64,000 bases of DNA from positions 1-64,000 of the forward strand of contig NZ_WHYR01000006.1 in NCBI RefSeq assembly GCF_009428905.1. Reading direction: 5' to 3'. Below are positions 57,173 through 64,000 of the stretch, piece by piece. Source of the stretch: Desulfofundulus thermobenzoicus (lineage in GTDB: Bacteria; Bacillota; Desulfotomaculia; Desulfotomaculales; Desulfovirgulaceae). Position numbers and translations under genes: made by a program. Each line of letters begins with the position of its first letter. Within the stretch, counting starts at the first letter, position 1. The notes beneath the pieces were generated by a model. The model worked only from the letters and a program-made list of their open reading frames with translations, was not told where the DNA came from and ran no database searches.

Positions 57173-57198
57173 GGGACCCGTTTACGGGTCCTTTTTAT
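57173..57198 (+). terminator. Rho-independent terminator
   Basis: GGACCCG pairs with CGGGTCC around TTTA, followed by TTTTTA. Ends the transcript from promoter 2. Confidence 0.88.
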
Positions 57199-57349
57199 CA
57201 TCCGGCGCCGGTAATTGTTCAGTAAAACGCCACCACCGGCACCATAAGGAAGTCACTGAACATTTACCGACGCTGCAAATATTTCCGTGATGGACATTGG
57301 CCTGGTACAGTAGTATAGTCATAAGAGAAGCCTTACAGGGTGAAATTCT

Positions 57350-59191
57350 ATGATCAGGACCGGAAGATTGGGCAACCTGTTATTAATGGCCATTGCCTTG
57401 CTGCTGCTCTTTCCCGTGGCCTTGACCTTTTATATGGTTAAAATAGTGAATAACAGCGAACTGGCCCTGCTGGAAAACCAGAAGGCCAAGCTGGCCCGGG
57501 TGCTGGATGACCTGGACAGTGGCGTAAACCAGAGCTTTGAAGAGATTCTGGCCGCCAGGGGGGCCAGGGATGCTCCCCGCTCCGAACAGGCCAGGGTTTT
57601 AAATGAAGCCCTGCGCCCACCCATCGAACAGCTGTCATTGAAATATGCCCGGGTGCAAATGGGTTTTTATTACCCGGCGCTGGACCTGATCCTGGACGGC
57701 AGCAACGGCCCGCCCAAAGAGATCCCCCGGCGGCAGAAAAGTGCCATCAACGAGGCCCTCTCCACCCGGCGCCAGGTGATGCAAAGCCTGGGACAGGGGG
57801 CGGATGCGGTGCTGGAAGTTTACCGCCCGTACTACCGCCAGGGCCAGCTGGCCGGGGTGATCTGGGCCACGGAAAACCTGGGCCATACCGGATTTTACGA
57901 CCGGATCCGCCAGATGGAGACCAACTCCTATGCCGCCATCGGCCTGGGCCTTTTTCTGGGACTGGGCGGGGCGCTGGCTTTAATGCATGGATTCGTACGC
58001 AGCGTGGAGAAAATTAAGGACGGCCTGAAAGTACTGGAACAGGATCTGAACCGTCCCCTGCCCCCGGCGCCGGGTGAGCTGGGGGAAATCACCCGGGCCA
58101 TCAACCGGCTGGCCTCCCGGCTGGTGGATGTACACCAGTACTACCAGATAATGCTGGCCACCATTGACGACGCCATGCTGGTGGTGGATGTGCTGGGCAG
58201 GGTGATTATTGCCAATGCGGCCGCCGGGCGTCTTTTTGCCCTGCCGGAAGATTACGCCTACAAGCATTACCGGGAAACCTTTCCGCCGGGTTCCCCTTTC
58301 CCGGAGTTGATCAGCCGCGCCCTGGAAGAAAAAAGGCAGTACAAAGACTTAAAATTATCCCGCCCCCGGGAACAGGGGGACCTGGACCTGCTGGTAAGTA
58401 CCGCCACCCTGCTGGACAGCAGCGGACGGACGGTGGGAGCGGCCCTGTACTGCCGGGACGTTACCGAACGGTTGCGCCTGGAGGAAAAAATGCACCGCCA
58501 GGAACGCCTGGCCGCCCTGGGCAAGCTGGTGGCCGGGGTGGCCCATGAAATCCGCAATCCCCTGACCTCCATCAGCTGCTATATCCAGCTGTGGCAGAAA
58601 ACCAATAACCCGTCACCCCGGGCACTGGCCACCATGTACCGGGAAGTCACCCGGCTGGAAAATTTAATTGAACAGTTACTGTATTTCACCCGCCCGGCAG
58701 AGGCTAAATTTGCCCCCCGGGATTTAAACCAGGTGGTGGAAAAGGTTCTGCAGTTTTTCCGGGAAGTATACCGCACCCCCGTGGAAGTGGTGACCAACCT
58801 GGAGCCGGACCTGCCCCCGGCCTGGATTGACGGGGAACAAATAGAAAGGGTGTTGATGAACATTATTTACAACGCCCTGCAGGCCATGCCCGAGGGGGGG
58901 CGACTGACGCTGGAAACGGCCTTCGACCGGCCCAGTGATTCCCTGGTCACCACCATCAGCGATACGGGCTGTGGCATTGCCCCGGAGCATATGAAACACC
59001 TCTTCGACCCCTTTTTTTCCACCCGGGAAAAGGGTACCGGCCTGGGACTGGCCATTGCCCACGAAATCATCCAGGCCCACGGCGGCAATATTGAGGTGGA
59101 GAGTCATGTGGGACGCGGCACCACCTTTCGCATATACCTGCAGGTAAGGAAGGAGGAAACCCATGGCCAAACTGGTACTGGTAGTGGATGA
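57350..59191 (+). CDS. Membrane sensor histidine kinase (paralogue B)
   Basis: 613 residues with the same plan as the kinase at 23236: TM1 about 9-32, outside loop with QMGFYYPALDLILDGS, TM2 about 195-215, HAMP, PAS (MLATIDDAMLVVDVLGRVIIANAAAGRLF), HisKA His in GVAHEIRNPLTS and the ATPase with TGLGLAIAHEI. GGGTGAAATTCT precedes the ATG. Its 3' end overlaps the next regulator by 29 bases, so they form a true pair. Confidence 0.93.
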   Translation: MIRTGRLGNLLLMAIALLLLFPVALTFYMVKIVNNSELALLENQKAKLARVLDDLDSGVNQSFEEILAARGARDAPRSEQARVLNEALRPPIEQLSLKYARVQMGFYYPALDLILDGSNGPPKEIPRRQKSAINEALSTRRQVMQSLGQGADAVLEVYRPYYRQGQLAGVIWATENLGHTGFYDRIRQMETNSYAAIGLGLFLGLGGALALMHGFVRSVEKIKDGLKVLEQDLNRPLPPAPGELGEITRAINRLASRLVDVHQYYQIMLATIDDAMLVVDVLGRVIIANAAAGRLFALPEDYAYKHYRETFPPGSPFPELISRALEEKRQYKDLKLSRPREQGDLDLLVSTATLLDSSGRTVGAALYCRDVTERLRLEEKMHRQERLAALGKLVAGVAHEIRNPLTSISCYIQLWQKTNNPSPRALATMYREVTRLENLIEQLLYFTRPAEAKFAPRDLNQVVEKVLQFFREVYRTPVEVVTNLEPDLPPAWIDGEQIERVLMNIIYNALQAMPEGGRLTLETAFDRPSDSLVTTISDTGCGIAPEHMKHLFDPFFSTREKGTGLGLAIAHEIIQAHGGNIEVESHVGRGTTFRIYLQVRKEETHGQTGTGSG

Positions 59192-60530
59192 TGAGGCCAG
59201 CGTGCGGGAGGCGTTGACCGACGTGCTGGAAACGGCCGGCTACCGGGTGGAAACGGCGGCCGGCGGCCGGGAAGGACTGGAAAAGATCGAAAAGCTCTCA
59301 CCGGATGCCGTGCTGATGGATATCCGCATGCCCGGCATGGACGGCATCCAGGTGCTGGAACAGGCCCGCCAAAAGAACCAGCAGGTGCCCATCATCCTGA
59401 TCACCGCCTACGGCAGCACGGAAACCACCATCCGGGCCATGAAGCTGGGCGCCTTTGATTATATTACCAAACCCTTTAAGCTGGATGAACTGCTGGCCAT
59501 AGTGGAAAAGGCCGTATCCACCCATGACCTGGCCAAAAAAGTAAACGCCGGAAAGCCGGAAAAGGACGGGCTGGAACTGGAAGAGGAAATCATGATCGGC
59601 CAGTCCCCGGCCATCCAGGCGGTATACAAGGCCATCGGCCGCATTGTGGACAGCAACGTCACCGTGCTCATCCGCGGGGAAAGCGGCACGGGCAAGGAAC
59701 TGGTGGCCCGGGCCATCCACCTGAACAGCCCCCGCCGGGATAAACCCTTTATTAAGATCAACTGTGCTTCCATACCCGAAACCCTGCTGGAGTCGGAACT
59801 GCTGGGCTACGAAAAGGGCGCCTTCACCGGGGCAGGTAACCGCAAGCCGGGAAAATTCGAGCTGGCCCACCAGGGCACCATCTTTCTGGATGAAATCGGG
59901 GAAATGAGCCCGGCCACCCAGGCCAAACTTTTAAGGGTGCTGCAGGAGAAGGAGTTCGAGCGGGTGGGCGGTACGGAAACCATCAAGGTGGACGTGCGCA
60001 TCCTGGCGGCCACCAACAAGAACCTGGAACAGTCCATCCAGGAGGGGAATTTCCGGGAGGACCTGTTTTTCCGCCTGAATGTAGTGGAAATATGGGTGCC
60101 ACCCTTAAGGGAGAGAAAAGAGGATATTCCCGCGCTGGCTGAATTCTTCTTAAAGAAGTCGGCCCGGGAATTCAATAAAAACGTCACCGGTTTTTCGCCC
60201 CAGGCCATGCAATTATTGATGGGCTACCACTGGCCGGGAAACATCCGGGAGCTGAAAAACGTCTGCGAGCGGGCGGTGCTCATGGCCGTGGGACCGGTGA
60301 TCACCACCGAGGAGATCCCTTTGAGCATCCGGGCCAGCCGGGAGGAGATCAGCCTGCGCCCGGAGCGGCAGGACATGTCCTTTAAAGAGATCATCGCCGA
60401 TGTGGAAAGGCAGGTCATTTTAAACGTGCTTAAAGAACACAACTGGAACCGCTCGGCGGCGGCCCAGGCGCTGAAAATGAGCCGCAGCTCCCTGTACGCC
60501 AAAATGAGGGAACTGGGGATAATCAGCTAA
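59163..60530 (+). CDS. NtrC-family sigma-54 response regulator 2
   Basis: 455 residues: receiver with VDDEASV and phospho-Asp in AVLMDIRMPGMDG, AAA+ with [14 protein letters not shown] and FLDEIGEMSP, and a Fis-type end (NWNRSAAAQALKMSRSSLYAKM). Starts inside the kinase gene with AAGGAGG upstream. Very similar to regulator 1, so the two arose by duplication. Confidence 0.94.
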   Translation: MAKLVLVVDDEASVREALTDVLETAGYRVETAAGGREGLEKIEKLSPDAVLMDIRMPGMDGIQVLEQARQKNQQVPIILITAYGSTETTIRAMKLGAFDYITKPFKLDELLAIVEKAVSTHDLAKKVNAGKPEKDGLELEEEIMIGQSPAIQAVYKAIGRIVDSNVTVLIRGESGTGKELVARAIHLNSPRRDKPFIKINCASIPETLLESELLGYEKGAFTGAGNRKPGKFELAHQGTIFLDEIGEMSPATQAKLLRVLQEKEFERVGGTETIKVDVRILAATNKNLEQSIQEGNFREDLFFRLNVVEIWVPPLRERKEDIPALAEFFLKKSAREFNKNVTGFSPQAMQLLMGYHWPGNIRELKNVCERAVLMAVGPVITTEEIPLSIRASREEISLRPERQDMSFKEIIADVERQVILNVLKEHNWNRSAAAQALKMSRSSLYAKMRELGIIS

Positions 60531-60619
60531 ATAACCACAGGTACAAAACGGTGAATCCCTCGAAAGGAGCCGGCAAGTCCGGGACGGGCTTATTAGTTTG
60601 CTGTGAAGTTTCAGGTTAA

Positions 60620-61030
60620 TCAGGTTAAAACTGCCGGTATGCATGTAAATCCCTGCTCGGAAAAATGTTTATCGAAAGCAAAAGCCCTTTTGATTCCCAG
60701 ACGCCGCATGGTGGTAAAACTGGCACAATCAACCAAACTCAAATTTCTCCGGTTGGCGGTGAGCAGGGCGCTGGCAGCCTGCCGGTGAAGATTATCATCG
60801 ATCCATTCCAACTGCAGTACAGGAAAAACGTCTTCATGAAATGCCCTCACTGCCGCCATGCCTAACCGGTGCTGTACCAGGGCAAAGGTTTCCACCAGCA
60901 CGTAACTGTTGCAGACCATGGCCTCGCGGGACTCCAGCAGATCGGTCCATACTTTTTTTGCTGCTTCGTGGTTTTCGTCGTCGGCGTCCAGAACGGCCAG
61001 AAAAGCCGAGGTATCCACATAAACACTCAT
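60620..61030 (-). CDS. VapC-like PIN-domain toxin
   Basis: 136 residues. PIN-domain acidic residues are visible: VYVDTSAFLAVLDADD (Asp4 and the following acids), YVLVETFAL (Glu about 47) and SLVDCASFTTMRRLGIKRAFAFDKHF (Asp about 98 and 117). These metal-dependent nucleases cut RNA. Its start overlaps the antitoxin stop by 4 bases. Confidence 0.88.
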   Translation of the reverse strand: MSVYVDTSAFLAVLDADDENHEAAKKVWTDLLESREAMVCNSYVLVETFALVQHRLGMAAVRAFHEDVFPVLQLEWIDDNLHRQAASALLTANRRNLSLVDCASFTTMRRLGIKRAFAFDKHFSEQGFTCIPAVLT

Positions 61031-61275
61031 TTGTCAAAAGCCTCCGCCAGGTATTTATCGTGGTTAATCGCCAGATCTCTCGTGCCGGAGCGGAAACGGC
61101 CGGCAATAGCGGCGGCGCGCCGGATTCGCTCTGCTGGTCCCGGGTCCAATGAAGTAGCAAGTGCTTGATCGATGCACCGGCGGATTAACTCGGCCAGAGA
61201 AACCCCTTCAGCGACCGCCCTGGCCTTCAAGGCGGCAACCTGCTGCTCGGTAAGCTGAATCTGAGTTCGCACCAC
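61027..61275 (-). CDS. Ribbon-helix-helix antitoxin of the PIN toxin
   Basis: 82 residues from a GTG at 61275 with GGAAG 8 bases upstream. Starts VRTQIQLTEQQVAALKARAVAEGVSLAELIRRCIDQAL, a ribbon-helix-helix DNA-binding domain; the C-terminal part would hold the toxin. The frame is open to 61518 but that part is not protein-like. Confidence 0.82.
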   Translation of the reverse strand: MVRTQIQLTEQQVAALKARAVAEGVSLAELIRRCIDQALATSLDPGPAERIRRAAAIAGRFRSGTRDLAINHDKYLAEAFDK

Positions 61276-61680
61276 TTTTATCACTTCCAATAGCATGATT
61301 ACATTTATGATAACATTATGTCGGTCTGTCGTCAAATATATACTGCTCCGGCAGCCACCAAGAGGGACCCGGAACAGTTCAGCAAGCTGTATAAACAAAA
61401 AAATTCCGAAAAATTCCGGCTTACGTGGTATAATTAAGCCCGGGAATGCTGTTAAGACAGGCCTCACCAACCGGGGGATCTTCCCGAAGGGAGCATGTTT
61501 TGCAGTCAAGGTCCTCACTGACCCGATCCTGAACAGCCGGTGTACAGATTCAGGTCACCCGCGGTTTTCTTCCATGACCTTCTCACCGGGCAGGTCGCCC
61601 GGGTGAAGGTATCAGCGTCCTTCAACCCGGCAACTGACGGGGCCTGCCGGTTTTCCCCCATTTATATCCCCCCGCTTGTT
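61276..61680. other. Intergenic region upstream of sigma-54 promoter 3
   Basis: No supported gene. A near-perfect palindrome (TCACCGGGC / GCCCGGGTGA, 61583-61606) lies 80-100 bases before the -24 element and may be an enhancer site. Confidence 0.45.
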
Positions 61681-61685
61681 CCAAT

Positions 61686-61701
61686 TGGCACAATCCTTGC
61701 T
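61686..61701 (+). promoter_or_regulatory. Sigma-54 promoter 3
   Basis: TGGCACAATCCTTGCT is a consensus -24/-12 promoter: GG at 61687-61688, GC at 61699-61700, 10 bases apart. It precedes the small membrane protein at 61927 and perhaps the third kinase. Confidence 0.88.
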
Positions 61702-61926
61702 GTAACATATGCTGCAGGAGCAAACAGATCAAACCGGTTTGCTGCGGCGCTCAAAAACATGATGGCAAGAGGTGTCGATGGAACCCGGAGATTAACCGGG
61801 TTAGTGATAGTTCGCACATTCCCTTATCTCTTTTTATACCATGACCGGCCCGTTTCTTAACCAGGCAGAGAATAAATATTCACCGGCCCCTGAAAACTGA
61901 CGATTTTAGCCGAGGAGGTTTTGCAT

Positions 61927-62172
61927 ATGAGGAAAAACCCCAAATACAGGCAACCCCTGGCCATAGGCCCGCTGCTGGTGATGACCCTGGCCCTGGCCGC
62001 CTACTTTGTAACCTTTGCCGTCACCGGCACCATCAACCATCTGGTACTGGCCAGAGCCATCCTGCCGGCCTTTGTTGTCCTGGCCATGGCGGTGCCGGTG
62101 GTCTATTTCTGGAACCGGATTGCCGACCAGCTGTTCAAATCCTTACGCAAAGCGGTTCCTAAAAAACCCTGA
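61927..62172 (+). CDS. Small two-TM membrane protein, sigma-54 controlled
   Basis: 81 residues from the ATG at 61927 with GAGGAGG 8 bases upstream. Helices at about 12-33 and 40-62, then a basic tail (KSLRKAVPKKP). It could be a transporter's small subunit or a regulator; no family recognised with certainty. It follows a consensus sigma-54 promoter with a 220-base leader that holds no other gene. Confidence 0.8.
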   Translation: MRKNPKYRQPLAIGPLLVMTLALAAYFVTFAVTGTINHLVLARAILPAFVVLAMAVPVVYFWNRIADQLFKSLRKAVPKKP

Positions 62173-62370
62173 TACCGCACCAGATCTCCATATTATCAAA
62201 GAAAATTAATACCATACTTCGCGGTAAGCCTTTTCCTTTCATCCAGACCGGATCACCATTTTTAAAAATAAAAACCCGCGGCCAGAAAATAGCAGCGGCC
62301 ATCCGGTAGACAAAAGCCGGCAGTTGATAGTATTATTCAACTAGAGAAAGTACCTGAAAGGATGTTCCGG

Positions 62371-64000
62371 ATGCTGCGCTCCCACACCCTGGGCAATCAA
62401 CTGCTTATCCTCATCGCCATACTGCTGCTTTTTCCGGTCCTGCTCACCCTGTACATGCTCCATGTCATCCAGAACAGCGAACTGGCCCTGGTGGAATATC
62501 AAAAGGCCAAGCTGGGTCGGGCGCTGGATGAGCTGGATCACAGCCTGCAGGGCAGCCTGAACGATATTCTGGCGGGCAAACAGGCATCCGGGGCAACCAG
62601 AGCAGAGAAAATCCGCATCCTGAATGAAGCTTTGAAAGACAAAATCGAACAGGTCAGCGCCAGTTACCCCCAGGTGGAAATGGGTTTTTATTCCCTGGAA
62701 CTGGACGCCATCCTGGACGGCAGTGAAAATTATGAAGAAAACTTTTCCAAAAGAAGAAAAGCCCTTTTCCAGGAAGCCCTCTCCCGCCAGCAGACGGTTG
62801 TACAGACCATCGGCCATACCTCCGCGGGAGTGCTGGAAACCTACAAGCCCTTTTACCGCAACGGCCGCCTGGAAGGCATTGTCTGGGCCTATGAAAATAT
62901 GGCCCAGACCAACTTTTACAAACGGGTGAAAACTTTTGAACGCAATGCCTACCTGATTATTGCGGCGGGGGTGATCATCGGTCTGGGCGGCACGTTACTG
63001 CTCATCCGCAATTTCGTCCGCAACGTCAATCAGATTAAACAGGGGGTCAAAAAGTTAGAGTATGACCTTCTCCAGAGATTGCCCGAAACCCCGGGCGAAC
63101 TGGGGGAAATCAGCCGGGCGGTGAACAAGCTGGCCTGCCGGCTGGTGGAGGTACACAAGTATAATGAAATCATGATGGCCACCATTGACGACGGGCTGGT
63201 GGTGATCAACGCTGCCGGGCGGGTAATCATTGTCAACACAGCGGCGGCGCAAATGCTGGGCATGGCCCCGGACTGGCCGGACCGGCATTATCAGGAAGTC
63301 TTTCCGGAAGGCTCACCCTTTGCCGATCTCCTGACCCGCACCCTGGAAAACAACGAGCAGCTGAAAGACCTGCTCATCCCCTGGCACCAGAAGGGAAACG
63401 GCACCCAGCAGATACTGGTCAGCACGGCACCCATGGTGGATCACCGGGGGGAAACTATCGGCGCGGTGCTCTGCTGCCGGGACGTAACGGAACGGATGCG
63501 CCTGGAGGAAAGGGCTCACCGGCAGGAAAGGCTGGCCGCCCTGGGCAAGCTGGTGGCCGGGGTGGCCCATGAGATCCGCAACCCCCTGACTTCCATCAGC
63601 TGCTACATCCAGCTGTGGCAGAAGACCAACAACCCGTCGCCCAAATCCATCCGCACCATTTATGAGGAAGTGACCAGGCTGGAAACCCTGGTGGCCCAGC
63701 TGCTTTATTTTACCAAACCGGCGGAAGCCCGGTTCGGCCACCATGACTTAAACCAGCTGGTGGAAAAGGTATTGCAGTTTTTTACGGAAATACACCTGGC
63801 CCGCTTCACCCTGGTGCGCCGCCTGGGAGAAAATCTGCCCCCGGCCTGGATGGACCCGAACCAGATGGAAAGGGTGTTGATGAATATTATCTTCAACGCC
63901 TGCCAGGCCATGCCCGACGGGGGCACCCTGACCGTAGCCACGCACTACCACCCGGAAGAAAACTGGCTGGAAGTGACCGTCAGCGATACGGGATGCGGCA
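62371..64000 (+). CDS. Membrane sensor histidine kinase (paralogue C), 3' end outside window
   Basis: 543 codons visible. Same design as the kinases at 23236 and 57350: TM1, outside loop with EMGFYSLELDAILDGSENYEENF, TM2, HAMP, PAS (MMATIDDGLVVINAAGRVIIVN), His in GVAHEIRNPLTS and the beginning of the ATPase (NIIFNACQAMPDGG). Sequence runs to DTGCG at the edge; about 70 residues are missing. ATG 62371 chosen (AAAGGA 8 bases before); ATG 62362 is in frame. By analogy with pair B, a regulator gene probably follows. Confidence 0.92.
   Translation, partial: MLRSHTLGNQLLILIAILLLFPVLLTLYMLHVIQNSELALVEYQKAKLGRALDELDHSLQGSLNDILAGKQASGATRAEKIRILNEALKDKIEQVSASYPQVEMGFYSLELDAILDGSENYEENFSKRRKALFQEALSRQQTVVQTIGHTSAGVLETYKPFYRNGRLEGIVWAYENMAQTNFYKRVKTFERNAYLIIAAGVIIGLGGTLLLIRNFVRNVNQIKQGVKKLEYDLLQRLPETPGELGEISRAVNKLACRLVEVHKYNEIMMATIDDGLVVINAAGRVIIVNTAAAQMLGMAPDWPDRHYQEVFPEGSPFADLLTRTLENNEQLKDLLIPWHQKGNGTQQILVSTAPMVDHRGETIGAVLCCRDVTERMRLEERAHRQERLAALGKLVAGVAHEIRNPLTSISCYIQLWQKTNNPSPKSIRTIYEEVTRLETLVAQLLYFTKPAEARFGHHDLNQLVEKVLQFFTEIHLARFTLVRRLGENLPPAWMDPNQMERVLMNIIFNACQAMPDGGTLTVATHYHPEENWLEVTVSDTGCG

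Noticed and set aside
61540-61860. 106-codon plus-strand frame
   Set aside because: It spans the consensus sigma-54 promoter and has no ribosome site.

Overview
The window looks like chromosome of a spore-forming, anaerobic Firmicute of the Peptococcaceae / Desulfotomaculum group. This is an inference from gene content: a cdaA-cdaR-glmM-glmS cluster with a glmS ribozyme, a T-box-led ilv-leu operon with a citramalate synthase, an Agr-type peptide signalling locus, and several paralogous sigma-54 two-component systems. The core genes are GC-rich; the middle third (about 28.6-51.6 kb) is AT-richer accessory DNA full of broken transposases and duplicated blocks.

Region 1 (1-23 kb) is read leftward and is metabolic. 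glmS (cut by the window start) is preceded by a glmS ribozyme, then glmM, cdaR and cdaA, which link cell-wall precursor supply to cyclic-di-AMP. Next is one long branched-chain amino-acid operon in the order ilvE-ilvD-ilvB2-ilvN-ilvC-ilvB1-leuA-leuC-leuD-leuB-cimA. It starts with a consensus sigma-A promoter and a T-box leader (probable isoleucine specifier) near 21.3 kb and ends in a terminator at 5.96 kb. CimA with LeuCD and LeuB can make 2-oxobutyrate from pyruvate, so isoleucine needs no threonine deaminase. argH and a tiny SEC-C protein lie upstream.

Region 2 (23-28.6 kb) is read rightward: a membrane sensor kinase, a truncated LarA-like gene, and a GlcD/GlcF-type FAD plus Fe-S 2-hydroxyacid dehydrogenase pair. 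Palindromic repeats lie in the intergenic gaps.

Region 3 (28.6-51.6 kb) is the accessory region. A transposon graveyard (TnpB-like, IS66, DruA-like, IS3, ISAs1, ISL3) surrounds a Phd/RelE module. Then comes an Agr-like system read leftward: an AgrC-type kinase, AgrB, AgrD (41 codons, start nested inside agrB) and a LytTR regulator. Four sigma-A promoters carry three 8-9 bp boxes at an exact 21-bp period, ending 7 bp before the -35, and a fifth array sits before agrC. Such arrays are what a LytTR regulator would bind. One promoter leads to a secreted NlpC/P60-like protein and an SH3 lipoprotein, another to tiny peptide genes and a small membrane protein. From 39.4 to 51.6 kb, pieces of one ancestral segment (agrA 3' end plus box array, acyltransferase-SGNH gene, small membrane-peptide gene, HepT/MNT pair) occur in intact and decayed copies, with an intact IS110 element between them.

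Region 4 (51.9-64 kb) is a sigma-54 network: an NtrC-type regulator, a sigma-54 promoter preceded by adjacent palindromes, a small two-TM protein, a TauE/SafE permease and a TIGR02186-like protein. A second sigma-54 promoter drives a paralogous two-TM protein; a kinase/NtrC pair follows. After a VapBC-like module, a third sigma-54 promoter precedes another small membrane protein and a third paralogous kinase that runs off the window end.
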